From the NCBI GenBank assembly GCA_036010905.1, contig DASCMH010000043.1, positions 1 to 46,239 of the forward strand: a DNA stretch of 46,239 nt, in the 5' to 3' direction. Position 1 is the first letter of the stretch; the number at the start of each line of letters is the position of its first letter. This DNA comes from SMWD01 sp002729875. GTDB taxonomy: Bacteria; Pseudomonadota; Gammaproteobacteria; Steroidobacterales; GCA-2729495. Of this stretch, positions 15,200 through 23,973 are shown piece after piece. A program made the position numbers and the translations under genes. Under the pieces are notes generated by a model. It saw only the letters and a list, made by a program, of their open reading frames with translations. It searched no databases and was not told where the DNA came from.

Positions 15200-16144
15200 C
15201 TAACGAACCTGCACAACGATCTTGCCAGCCGCACGCAATGTTTCACTGCGCTCATGTGCCTGGCGAATATCATCAAGTGGAAAAATGCTGTCGATCACTG
15301 GTTTGAGCCTGCCATCCCGAACCCAACCGGCAAGAATATCCAGATCAGTTCCGCTGGGCGTCCAGGCCACGAAGTAACCCTTCCCGGCAAGCCGTTCGGT
15401 CTGCCCGGGCAGGAAGAAATCGATGCCGGGCACCGGAACCAGGGTCATGTATATACCCTCATCGGTGAGATGTTGTTTTGCCACCGCAAAATCCAGCGTG
15501 CCGATCGCGTCGTAAATTACGTCATAACGGTCATCGGTCTGAAAAACCTCTTCACTGGTGTAATCGATAACCTGATCAGCGCCCAGTTCACGCACCAGGT
15601 CTGCATTGCGACCTGAACAAACAGCCGTTACGTGGGCACCCATAATTTTAGCCACCTGTAGCGCAAAAACACCGACTCCACCGGAAGCCCCGACAATCAG
15701 CAACCTGTCATCGGCTTTTAATTGGGCGCAATCACGCAAACCATTCAGACAAGTCAATGCTGCAAGCGGCATGGATCCGGCCTCCAGATGACTAAGTTCA
15801 ACCGGCTTGCAAGCGACCGTAGCCGGGTTCAACGTAGCATATTCGGCATAGCACCCGCCCGGACCGTTATCAGACCTGGCCCAGACCTCATCACCGCGGG
15901 AAAATTGGGTCACGGCCCTGCCGGTCTCGACCACAACACCAGAAACATCCAGACCGAGCACCATCGGAAACGCATCACCAAACCGCGCCCTCATAGTGCC
16001 TTCGCGGATCTTCCAATCAATCGGATTTACCCCGGCAGCATGCACCTCTACCAGGATCTCAGCGGGCCCAATAACCGGCATCGGTATATCACGAACTTCC
16101 AGATTGGCCGACGAACCGAAAGTATCAATTACTGCTGCTTTCAT
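15200..16144 (-). CDS. Zinc-independent MDR alcohol dehydrogenase / quinone reductase
   Basis: This 314-residue protein is a medium-chain dehydrogenase/reductase of the quinone oxidoreductase branch. The N-terminal GroES-like domain (VHAAGVNPIDWKIREG, LGLDVSGVVVETG, FSRGDEVWA) lacks the catalytic zinc ligands. The Rossmann domain has the NADPH loop VGASGGVGVFALQVAKIMGA at about residues 150-170, then the adenine-specificity region CSGRNADLVRELGADQVIDY. It probably reduces an alpha,beta-unsaturated carbonyl or quinone intermediate with NADPH. It lies 36 bp after the PPOX-fold gene and belongs to the ubiX-ubiD gene run. Confidence 0.88.
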   Translation of the reverse strand: MKAAVIDTFGSSANLEVRDIPMPVIGPAEILVEVHAAGVNPIDWKIREGTMRARFGDAFPMVLGLDVSGVVVETGRAVTQFSRGDEVWARSDNGPGGCYAEYATLNPATVACKPVELSHLEAGSMPLAALTCLNGLRDCAQLKADDRLLIVGASGGVGVFALQVAKIMGAHVTAVCSGRNADLVRELGADQVIDYTSEEVFQTDDRYDVIYDAIGTLDFAVAKQHLTDEGIYMTLVPVPGIDFFLPGQTERLAGKGYFVAWTPSGTDLDILAGWVRDGRLKPVIDSIFPLDDIRQAHERSETLRAAGKIVVQVR

Positions 16145-16180
16145 CTTTCTGCTAACATTTTTGAGTGCTCATCAAACAGC

Positions 16181-16666
16181 TTATTCTTGTTCACAGTCGA
16201 TCTCCCTTTTATACCCAAACCACTTACTGTTATCGATCAATCGAATCCAGCGCGGCTTTAGCCTGTACATGTTGGCCGCCTTCAAGCGTTGCGCAATCGT
16301 TTCTTCATCCTTGTCCTTCGGCGCCGTAAACAGAGCTTTGACATCGGCAAATTTCACCAGGTAATGCCGCAATGCACTCACTCGGCCCAATCCATCGAGC
16401 GCCTCGGCAAACCCGGTGATCTGCAAACCCTTGACATCGGACCAGCCTGCACAATCAGTGTTAACCGTCGCGACAACATCAGCACCGTCACCGATATCTC
16501 GAGCATGGCGGGTACGGTAATCGGAAACAAAATAAAGATTCAAATCCTTGTCACTGGCAAAAAACAGGCTGGCGGCCCACGGCTTGCCTTCACAGCAGGT
16601 CGCCAGAGTGATCGTATTATGCGCTTCCAGAATAAGTCGGATTGCAGCGCGCTCTTCGTTCGCCAT
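16181..16666 (-). CDS. Pyridoxamine 5'-phosphate oxidase-fold (split-barrel) protein
   Basis: The 161-residue protein shows the split-barrel flavin-binding fold: ILEAHNTITLATCCEGKPWA, ASLFFASDKDLNLYFVSD, TRHARDIGDGADVVATV, and a C-terminal YRLKPRWIRLIDN strand typical of PPOX-like proteins. Members bind FMN, F420 or haem. This one lacks clear hallmarks of true PdxH. Its start overlaps the ubiX stop in a TAATG sequence, so the two are translationally coupled. That may point to a role in handling flavin (FMN or prFMN) or in reducing a pathway intermediate; this is inference. Confidence 0.8.
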   Translation of the reverse strand: MANEERAAIRLILEAHNTITLATCCEGKPWAASLFFASDKDLNLYFVSDYRTRHARDIGDGADVVATVNTDCAGWSDVKGLQITGFAEALDGLGRVSALRHYLVKFADVKALFTAPKDKDEETIAQRLKAANMYRLKPRWIRLIDNSKWFGYKREIDCEQE

Positions 16667-17253
16667 TAGTCGCCTTTATTTGACGACCGTTGACCGGCAC
16701 CTTGCCATCGTTTGACAAGACCGCTGTCGATGTCAAACTGGTCAAGTAGTCGCCCAACAGTTTGATTAATAATATCGTCGACACTCTGTGGCACATGATA
16801 AAAAGCCGGCATCGGCGGCACCAGTATTGCGCCCATTTTGGCCGCCTCGTGCATGAGATAACAATGCCCGACATGTAACGGTGTTTCACGAGGCACAAGC
16901 ACCAGTCGGCGGGACTCTTTGAGTACGACATCCGCAGCCCTGACAATCAGTGACTCCGCATAGGAATTAACAACTCCGGACAAGGTTTTCATCGAACACG
17001 GCACGAGCACCATGCCATCGGTCCGATACGAACCGCTCGAAATGATTGCCGCAAGATTCTGGTCACTGTGAACGACATCAGCCAGCGCCTCAACTTCCTT
17101 GACTTGCCACTCGGTCTCCAGGGCAATATTAAGCTTGCCGCCATTACTGATAACCAGATGTGACTCAACATCCGACAATGTCTTGAGCACTTCGAGCAAT
17201 CGAATTCCATAAATAACGCCACTGGCTCCGGAAATCCCGACGATTAAACGCAT
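16666..17253 (-). CDS. ubiX: Flavin prenyltransferase UbiX
   Basis: UbiX (195 residues) makes prenylated FMN from FMNH2 and dimethylallyl phosphate, the cofactor of UbiD-type decarboxylases. It has the Rossmann-like N-terminus MRLIVGISGASGVIYGIRLL, the central VPCSMKTLSGVVNSYAESLI that binds FMN and phosphate, and VLVPRETPLHVGHCYLMHEAAKMGAILVPPMPAFY. The ATG at 17253 places the start directly at the conserved N-terminus with an AGGTTGG box upstream; a longer frame to 17412 adds unrelated sequence. It is the first gene of the minus-strand run ending in a UbiD-family gene, a strong pairing. Confidence 0.94.
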   Translation of the reverse strand: MRLIVGISGASGVIYGIRLLEVLKTLSDVESHLVISNGGKLNIALETEWQVKEVEALADVVHSDQNLAAIISSGSYRTDGMVLVPCSMKTLSGVVNSYAESLIVRAADVVLKESRRLVLVPRETPLHVGHCYLMHEAAKMGAILVPPMPAFYHVPQSVDDIINQTVGRLLDQFDIDSGLVKRWQGAGQRSSNKGD

Positions 17254-17537
17254 ACTTGACCAACCTGTGAAAATTATAAATTCAAACCCATCATACGAGT
17301 ACACTGCGATTGAAACCAGCACCCGGGAATAATTATACCGACCTGCGGCAGGACGGCTATTGCCACGCAAAGCAGCTATTATCCTGCAGTTAGCCACCAG
17401 GCTGCGGACCACAAGAAGCGAAGTTTACCTGCCTGATAAATCATTGGGACATGAGAATAAAGAGAAATCGGAATCAGTAATGTGCTGGCTTTAGAGGTTT
17501 TTTAGCGCAATAAAATCAGCTCAGGCTACCGATGCAT

Positions 17538-19742
17538 TTACCTCATGCTCTCAACAAAGCCTCTTTTCTCAAGCAATGGCTCAATAGTGGGCAGCCGACC
17601 GCGAAATGCTTTGTACAACTCCATTCCCGGGCGGGTATTGCCCTTGCTCAGAATATGACGACGGTATTTTCGAGCCGTCTCCTGATCAAAAAGGCTGGTT
17701 TCTTTAAATGCCTGAAAAGCATCGGCATCGAGCACCTCAGACCACAGGTAGCTGTAGTACCCGGCAGAATAACCACCGGAAAAAATATGCGCAAAATAGG
17801 CGCTTCGATACCGCGGGATAATTTCGTTAATGAGACGTATCTTTTCCATTGCGGCTGCTTCAAAGCTGTGGGTATTGACACCAATGGTTACCGTTTGCGT
17901 GTGATAGGCCATATCCAGATATGCAGCCGCCATATACTCAACCGTCTCGAACCCCTTGTTGAACCGTTCTGAGGCAGTAATTTTCTCAATAATTTCGTCC
18001 GGGATCCCCTCACCTGTTGCATAGTGTTTTGCGAACAACCGGAGCACTTCCGGCTCTCTCATCCAGTTCTCCAATACTTGTGACGGGAACTCGACAAAAT
18101 CCCTGGGCGTCCTGGTACCGGATAAAGAACGATACGTGACATCAGATAGCATTCCATGCAAGGCATGCCCGAATTCATGAAAAACCGTCTCGGCTTCCCG
18201 AAAACTGAGTAACGCCGGCGCGCCCCCTGAAGGCGGCGGGAAATTGAAGTTATTGGTCACTATTGGACGCACATCACCATCCAGACGGGACTGCGCGCGC
18301 AGTGAGTTCATCCAGGCTCCACCGATCTTGCTTGCTCTGATGAAAAAATCCATATACAGAACCGCCAAGTGGCTGCCATCCGCATCGAAAACCGCAAATA
18401 CCTGCTGATCCTCATGCCAGACAGGCAGATCATTTCTGCGCTCGAATCTCAGACCAAACAATTTTTGGGCCAACTTGAAAGCCCCGTCCCGCACTGCCGT
18501 ATATTCAAAGTAGGGCCGTAGTACATCATGGTCAAAGTCGTAATTTTTTTTGCGCAGCTTTTCGGTGTAGTAACGCCAGTCCCAGCCTGCAAGTTCCGCA
18601 TCGATACCCTCTGACTTCATCATCACCTGCAACGCATCCCGTTCGGTCTCTGCAGCCTGTAAAGCCGGCGTCCAAATATTGTCGAGTAATTCATACACTC
18701 TTGCCGGAGTCTCGGCCATCTGATCAGAGAGAACGTAATCTGCATGAGTTCTGAATCCAAGCAACTGTGCTCTTTCGGATCGTAAAGACACCATTTGCGT
18801 GACGATCTTGTTATTGTCCGCTCCGTTGGCATTATCACCGCGCATTGCGTAGCCCTGAAAAATTTCACGGCGTAGCTCGCGATTAGGTGAGTACTCGAGA
18901 AACGGATTAATGCTCGGTCGCTGCAAAGTGAATACCCAGCAATCACAATCATGCCCACGTCTTTTTGCTTCTTCACCAGCCAACGCTACCAGGCTTTCAG
19001 GGAGATTACCCAAATCGGCGCGAGCGGTGACCAGCAACTCAAAAGCATTGGTTTCAGCCAACAGGTTTTGGCTAAACTGTTCCGCAAGCGTTGCCAACTG
19101 GCTGTTTATTTCCCTTAGACGCTGCTTGGCCTGAACATCAAGTTCGGCACCTTCACGGACAAAATACTTGTAGGTTTCTTCCAACAGGCGCATTTGTTCA
19201 GGATCAAGACCAAGCGCATCGCGGTCACTGTAAACAGACCTGATACGGCTGAAGAGTTTCTGATTGAGCAGGATATTAATAGAGTGCGTTGCCTGTTCCG
19301 GCGCTATTTCCATGGCAGCAGCACGAATGATGTCATTGCTGTTTGCCGAGTTGACTGCATCGAAAACACTGGCAACTTTTTCCAGCACACCTCCGGATCG
19401 CTCCAGCGCTTCAATTGTGTTTTTGAAGTTTGCCGGTTCGGGCAAATCGGTTATCGCGTCGATCTCGGCTTGTTGCTCAGCAATACCCTGCCGCAGAGCC
19501 GGGAGGTAATCATCCTCTTTGATCAAATCGAAAGGCGGAACTCCGAACGGTGCAGTCCATTCAGCCAGTAAAGGGTTCTCGGTGATTTTCATTGCACTGG
19601 GCTCCCCGACAATCTTACTGGTGGGTGGTGATGACCCTTCTTGCTGGCAGCCGTTAACTACCAGTACTGCAATTGTCAGCATTCCAGCAAATCGTTTAGT
19701 TATCTTTCTACTCTTCACGGTCTCATTACTCAGGCAACCCAT
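17538..19742 (-). CDS. M3-family zinc metallopeptidase, probable lipoprotein (peptidyl-dipeptidase Dcp type)
   Basis: This 734-residue oligopeptidase carries the zinc-binding motif HEFGHALHGM at about residues 521-530. The third metal ligand is expected in the conserved downstream FVEFPSQVLENW segment. The N-terminus has a hydrophobic signal (MLTIAVLVV) and a lipobox ending VNGC at residue 32, so the protein should be exported and lipid-anchored. That fits periplasmic Dcp-like enzymes and not the cytosolic OpdA. It removes dipeptides or cleaves short peptides. Met21 is an alternative start that would shorten the signal. The gene stands alone, facing away from the RTX-esterase gene across a 211-bp promoter region. 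Confidence 0.9.
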   Translation of the reverse strand: MGCLSNETVKSRKITKRFAGMLTIAVLVVNGCQQEGSSPPTSKIVGEPSAMKITENPLLAEWTAPFGVPPFDLIKEDDYLPALRQGIAEQQAEIDAITDLPEPANFKNTIEALERSGGVLEKVASVFDAVNSANSNDIIRAAAMEIAPEQATHSINILLNQKLFSRIRSVYSDRDALGLDPEQMRLLEETYKYFVREGAELDVQAKQRLREINSQLATLAEQFSQNLLAETNAFELLVTARADLGNLPESLVALAGEEAKRRGHDCDCWVFTLQRPSINPFLEYSPNRELRREIFQGYAMRGDNANGADNNKIVTQMVSLRSERAQLLGFRTHADYVLSDQMAETPARVYELLDNIWTPALQAAETERDALQVMMKSEGIDAELAGWDWRYYTEKLRKKNYDFDHDVLRPYFEYTAVRDGAFKLAQKLFGLRFERRNDLPVWHEDQQVFAVFDADGSHLAVLYMDFFIRASKIGGAWMNSLRAQSRLDGDVRPIVTNNFNFPPPSGGAPALLSFREAETVFHEFGHALHGMLSDVTYRSLSGTRTPRDFVEFPSQVLENWMREPEVLRLFAKHYATGEGIPDEIIEKITASERFNKGFETVEYMAAAYLDMAYHTQTVTIGVNTHSFEAAAMEKIRLINEIIPRYRSAYFAHIFSGGYSAGYYSYLWSEVLDADAFQAFKETSLFDQETARKYRRHILSKGNTRPGMELYKAFRGRLPTIEPLLEKRGFVESMR

Positions 19743-19953
19743 CTACAAAAAAACCTGTAACGGCCTGTTTAAACACCTAAAACATTACCACCAACACAAT
19801 CATTTCAGCTACAGATATGATACAGGTCTGACCACATCGTGGCGGCAAAATCTCCAATTCATTTATTCAGTTGCGTTATAGTAGTGTTCGTCTGGATCAA
19901 AACGGTTTGCCTCATCCTGCAAATAGCAGCGACCGACTTCCATAAGGAAAGCA

Positions 19954-21651
19954 ATGATCTTAAAAACCGCGCACTTATCTTTTTTCATCCCGCTGCTATT
20001 TATCGTTTCTATTGCGGAAGCACAAATGTGTGGTGGACTGACCGTTACAATCACCGGCACGGCGGGTGCGGACGACATCGTCGGCACAACCGGAGCGGAT
20101 GTTATTGACGGACTTGGCGGCGACGATCGTATCGACGGCCGGGAAGGCGCAGATGTAATCTGTGGCGGCGATGGCAACGATGATCTTTTGGGCGGTGATG
20201 GCGACGACCTGCTGTTCGGCGATGCAGGCAATGATGTCATGGAAGGTAATAACGGCCATGACACCTGCAACGGCGTGTCAGGTATCGATTCGGCAGCTCT
20301 TGACTGTGAAATACACACGGATATCGACACCAGGGTGTACATGGTTACACTTCGTGCTGCTGACGGCACCGCGCTTGACGGTGCACTGTATGTTCCGACC
20401 GGCGATGCGGCCGTGCACGGCACACGACAAATAGCCATGATCGTAAGCCATGGTGCAATGGGCTCTTTCGCTTCCAGTGTGCCAAAGATCATCGGCTTGC
20501 AGGCTGCCCCGCTTGGTTTCACTGTGCTGGCACTGAACCGGCGTGACTGGGGCGAGGACAGCGGCGGCGGCGCAGTACTGTTTGAAGAAACAACTCTCGA
20601 TGTCGGTGTCGGTGTCGACTTTCTGGCCGGACTCGGCTACGAATTGATATATGTGGCCGGCCACAGCCAGGGCACACAAAATGCAGCCATATACCCTTCT
20701 TTTGCAATGGATGACAGAGTCGCTGCAGTTGGCCTCTACGGCACGGTCGACGACGGTCGAAGCACTGCTACTAACCTTTTATTCCGTGACACCTATAATC
20801 AAGATGTTGCCCACGCAAGACAACTTGTTGCCGCTGGACAGGGCGATATTATCATCGGCTGGCCAACCTTTTTTCTGGTTGATTTATTCAGGTCTCCGGC
20901 CAATTATCTGAGCTTCTGGGGCCCTGATTCACTGTCTGTTGTCGTACAGGAAATAACCAAGCTTACGGTACCGGCTTTATTAATGCGTGCAGACGGCGAT
21001 GACTTCACGCCTGACCAGATGTCCCTCAATGTTATGGCGGCAGCCAACGCCGCCGGCATCGATGCCACCTATAACATTCTGGATTACCCTTTTCCGCTGA
21101 CCGATACCGGCGGTAACGCACACGGTTTTGTCGGCGTAGAACGTGAACTAATGCAGGTAACTCTTGACTGGTTAACCACCAAACTACCCGCAACCGATCT
21201 TTATACGGTCACAACAAAATTGAGCACGCAAAACCCACCGGGAAATATCGAACCGGTCGCCAGCGCCGGTGGGCATCAGGCAGTTACGGGCATGGAACTC
21301 GTCAGCTTGAATAGTTCCGGCAGCATCGACCTTGATGGTTTAATTGTCAGCGCGCTCTGGACCCAGATCTCCGGCACCTCTGTGTTACTGTCAGACCCGG
21401 AAGCAGCACAACCCTCATTCACAGCACCGCTACCAGCTCGTGACACACTCTTCGAAATTCCGTCACCTGAGGTGCTTAGTTTTGAAGTTACGGTAACCGA
21501 TAACGATGGGGGCACCGACAGCGACCAGGTTGAGATTACCGTGAGTCAGGAAAAATTCATCGAAACCAGCCAGTCAAACAGCCTGGGGCCGTTGATTTTA
21601 CTGGCGTTATTCGGCTTGCTCATAATGCGCCGCAGACGAATCATCGGTTAG
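19954..21651 (+). CDS. Secreted RTX-repeat / alpha-beta hydrolase fusion with membrane-anchor tail
   Basis: The 565-residue protein has a Sec signal peptide (about 1-23, ending AEA). It then has five or six calcium-binding RTX nonapeptides at about 36-106 (GLGGDDRIDG, GGDGNDDLLG, FGDAGNDVME). An alpha/beta hydrolase domain follows at about 125-400, with nucleophile Ser238 in GHSQG, an acid candidate among D347-D350 (RADGDDF) and His390 in NAHGF. Next is a PKD/Ig-like beta domain at about 425-535. The C-terminal tail (LGPLILLALFGLLIMRRRR) is a helix plus Arg cluster resembling GlyGly-CTERM or related sorting signals. RTX repeats at the N-terminus behind a Sec signal are unusual. Esterase or lipase activity is likely; substrate unknown. 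Confidence 0.82.
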   Translation: MILKTAHLSFFIPLLFIVSIAEAQMCGGLTVTITGTAGADDIVGTTGADVIDGLGGDDRIDGREGADVICGGDGNDDLLGGDGDDLLFGDAGNDVMEGNNGHDTCNGVSGIDSAALDCEIHTDIDTRVYMVTLRAADGTALDGALYVPTGDAAVHGTRQIAMIVSHGAMGSFASSVPKIIGLQAAPLGFTVLALNRRDWGEDSGGGAVLFEETTLDVGVGVDFLAGLGYELIYVAGHSQGTQNAAIYPSFAMDDRVAAVGLYGTVDDGRSTATNLLFRDTYNQDVAHARQLVAAGQGDIIIGWPTFFLVDLFRSPANYLSFWGPDSLSVVVQEITKLTVPALLMRADGDDFTPDQMSLNVMAAANAAGIDATYNILDYPFPLTDTGGNAHGFVGVERELMQVTLDWLTTKLPATDLYTVTTKLSTQNPPGNIEPVASAGGHQAVTGMELVSLNSSGSIDLDGLIVSALWTQISGTSVLLSDPEAAQPSFTAPLPARDTLFEIPSPEVLSFEVTVTDNDGGTDSDQVEITVSQEKFIETSQSNSLGPLILLALFGLLIMRRRRIIG

Positions 21652-21838
21652 CAAATTGCTATTTATGCCGGTGGTCACCAGCCAATTACGATGCAAGGAT
21701 TCCTTTATCATAAGCAGGAAAATATAAACAACAAATATGCAATAACCTGGGCCATAATCGTCCCTAGCGGATGATTCCGTTTTCACTATCGAACCCGGCT
21801 CTTTTTTCAGTGCAAATCGACAAAATTGGATCTCCATA

Positions 21839-22438
21839 ATGAAACATATTCTTTTCATATTACCCATCTGCCTGTTTGCAGTCTCCGGCAACCCCGTAAT
21901 CGCAGCAGATTTTTCCAATGGTTTTTACTACGGTGGCTCCGGCGGACTGACCGATAACAAGAACGTATGCGAGGATATTGGCGACCCGATTTCGCCAAGA
22001 AATTGTGAGGATCAGGATTTTGGCTGGCAACTCTTTGTCGGCTGGCAATTTATGAAGTGGATTGGAATCGAAGGCGGATGGACGAATTTGGGCCAGTCAT
22101 CCTTTATGCAGGTCAACGGGACGATTATACAAAGCGAAACAGAAGGCTTACAGGGCAATGTTGTTGTTACGGTTCCCTGGCTTGAGAAAGCCGGTTTGTA
22201 TTTCAAGGCTGGCGCATTCCTCTGGGATATTGAAGTATCGCAGGCAGATAACCTTGGTAACAGCCAGGAAATCTCCGACAAGGACATTGATTACGTGCTG
22301 GGTGCCGGCCTGCGTTATCCGCTGACCGACTCACTGGGCATCGGCCTCGAATTTCAGCAATTCAGAGATATTGGCAACCGCAAAACCGGTTCATTTGATG
22401 CCAATCTGGTAACTGCGGGGCTACTGTTTAGTTTCTAG
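21839..22438 (+). CDS. Outer-membrane beta-barrel protein (OmpA/OmpW-like)
   Basis: This 199-residue protein has a signal peptide (about 1-22, ending VIAA). It then shows alternating aromatic and polar beta strands (GFYYGGSGGLTDN, WQLFVGWQFMKWIGIEGGWTNLG, GLYFKAGAFLWDIEVS, VLGAGLRYPLTDSLGIGLEFQQF) and ends in a C-terminal phenylalanine strand (LVTAGLLFSF), the usual signature for BAM-assembled barrels. An eight-stranded barrel is expected. No C-terminal OmpA peptidoglycan domain is present. Two cysteines (CEDIGD, NCEDQ) may form a loop disulfide. Function unknown. Confidence 0.8.
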   Translation: MKHILFILPICLFAVSGNPVIAADFSNGFYYGGSGGLTDNKNVCEDIGDPISPRNCEDQDFGWQLFVGWQFMKWIGIEGGWTNLGQSSFMQVNGTIIQSETEGLQGNVVVTVPWLEKAGLYFKAGAFLWDIEVSQADNLGNSQEISDKDIDYVLGAGLRYPLTDSLGIGLEFQQFRDIGNRKTGSFDANLVTAGLLFSF

Positions 22439-22532
22439 ATTTTGTGGCCGGATAGCCTGAGAATTCGGCACACACACCGCCGCGAACAAACCGCACAGAA
22501 TTCCTGAATAGCATGTAATAAGTGATTGATTT

Positions 22533-22608
22533 TGGTGCCGGAAAGAGGAGTCGAACCTCCGACCTTCGCATTACGAATGCGCTGCTCTACCAACTGAGCT
22601 ATTCCGGC
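22533..22608 (-). tRNA. tRNA-Thr (anticodon CGT)
   Basis: On the minus strand the sequence folds as a cloverleaf with acceptor GCCGGAA pairing TTCCGGC, D-arm GCTCAGTTGGTAGAGC, anticodon loop TTCGTAA (anticodon CGT, reading ACG) and T-arm with GGTTCGACTCC. The CCA end is encoded at 22533-22535. It closely resembles gammaproteobacterial thrW. One G-A mismatch sits at the top of the anticodon stem. Confidence 0.97.
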
Positions 22609-22735
22609 ACTGTAACTCCTGAACAATTCACACCAATGACCGCTGCAGACTTTACTCCACCGTCAGGCGGCGCAGTATAGGCAAAGCCCGGCAGTCAGGC
22701 AATGGAAATACCGGGTTGGTCGTCAATATCGTAAT

Positions 22736-23149
22736 TTAGCAAACGCTGCGAATCCGGATGATCAGATCGACGCTTTCCTGTTCCATCCCCTCCGGTGGCT
22801 CCGGAAGCCCACTGATAGACAAACCGGGCGAATCAAAATCAGTGAGTTCATTTGTATCAGGATTATAAAAGTGATGGTGCGGGCAAATGGTCGAGTCATA
22901 TACGAGATGCGCGGGATCGATTGCTATCTCGCGCACAACACCGCTGCGGGAAAACAGGTTTAACGTATTGTAAACCGTTGCCTTCGAAATCCGGTTACCG
23001 GCTTCACGCAATGTCTTGAGAATCTGATCGGCTGACATATGACGCGGCTTCGGCAGCAATACCATACCGACCTTCATACGTTGCGAAGTAGGTTTTATAC
23101 CGTGATCAAGCAAGATTTTCTCGACCGACATACGCTGCAAATTTGTCAC
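22736..23149 (-). CDS. Fur-family transcriptional regulator (Irr-like metal site)
   Basis: The 137-residue protein has the Fur winged-helix domain (ILLDHGIKPTSQRMKVG, MSADQILKTLRE, ISKATVYNTLNLFSRSGVV) and a dimerisation/metal domain with CPHHHFYNPDTNEL at about 89-102. The HHH motif fits the regulatory metal or haem-contact site of Fur/Irr proteins. The structural zinc CxxC pairs of Fur, Zur and PerR are absent. The GTG start at 23149 has a GGAGAG box ten bases upstream; the ATG at 23131 is the alternative. It stands alone, divergent from the first pilin gene. Iron or haem sensing is likely but the exact ligand is unknown. Confidence 0.85.
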   Translation of the reverse strand: MTNLQRMSVEKILLDHGIKPTSQRMKVGMVLLPKPRHMSADQILKTLREAGNRISKATVYNTLNLFSRSGVVREIAIDPAHLVYDSTICPHHHFYNPDTNELTDFDSPGLSISGLPEPPEGMEQESVDLIIRIRSVC

Positions 23150-23346
23150 TCGACTGTAACTCTCCGGATGAAATCAACTCAATATTATTTTACCGGTCAA
23201 CGCTATGGTCTGTAAATTGAGAAACCGGTAGCTTATTGCGTTGTTCTGCAGCGACCATTTCAGTAACAAAAGGTGGATTTTCAATCTCGCAGCACACCAT
23301 CAAAACTATTTAGACTCCGGAGACCTACTTTAACAGAGCAACCCTT

Positions 23347-23877
23347 ATGCGCGCGCGTGGCCTGACTCTGATTGAGTTATTGGCAACTCTGGCAGTTGTC
23401 GCAGTCATCATGCTGGCCGGCACCCCGGCATTGCACAACCTTTTGCTGGATCAGCGCATGACGACACAGATAAATGACTTCGTGCACAGCGCATTTCTGG
23501 CCAAGCAGTCAGCCCATACCCGGCAAACTGAAACCGTAATATGCAAGAGTCCTACGGGTCGACACTGCGAACCCGGGGCAGCCTGGGGCGATGGCTGGCT
23601 GGTGTTTGCCAATCAGGATCAGGACTATCCAGCCACCGTCGACGCAAATGAGCCCGTGCTTGCCGTCGGGCCCCCATTTCAGCACGGCAGCATCCACGCC
23701 AATCGCCGGGAATTCATCTTCCGCGCTTTCGAGATTCGATCAACCAACGGCACGCTCGTCTTCTGCGATGCACGCGGCGCAAAATACGCCAGGGCCATCG
23801 TTATCAGCTATACGGGAAGGCCCCGGATCGCCACTACCCGCCCTGGCGGAAACCCCTTGCAATGTTCTACATTATGA
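23347..23877 (+). CDS. FimT/FimU-like type IV minor pilin, cluster 1 (first copy)
   Basis: A 176-residue GspH/FimT-type minor pilin. The very short basic leader MRARG ends at the prepilin peptidase site, followed by LTLIELLATLAVVAVIMLAG with Glu5 of the mature protein. A beta-sheet domain ends with the motif FCDARGAKYARAIVISYTGRPRI, typical of GspH/FimT proteins (WDGRG-like plus TGRPR). No clear ribosome-binding site is seen upstream of the ATG. It is the first gene of pilus cluster 1 and is likely a pilus-tip initiator subunit or DNA-binding pilin. Confidence 0.85.
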   Translation: MRARGLTLIELLATLAVVAVIMLAGTPALHNLLLDQRMTTQINDFVHSAFLAKQSAHTRQTETVICKSPTGRHCEPGAAWGDGWLVFANQDQDYPATVDANEPVLAVGPPFQHGSIHANRREFIFRAFEIRSTNGTLVFCDARGAKYARAIVISYTGRPRIATTRPGGNPLQCSTL

Positions 23878-23973
23878 CAACTTACGCGATTTTTTTAACC
23901 GGCTACATGAACAAACTGACCGTTTGTCGGGACAGGATGCCAGACAGGCATAAACTCGCGATGATATTAGGCG

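Noticed and set aside
22435..22626. ORF reading MFRSYSAGIAQLVEQRIRNAKVGGSTP
   Set aside because: It runs through the tRNA-Thr on the same strand; translated tRNA sequence commonly yields this type of spurious peptide.
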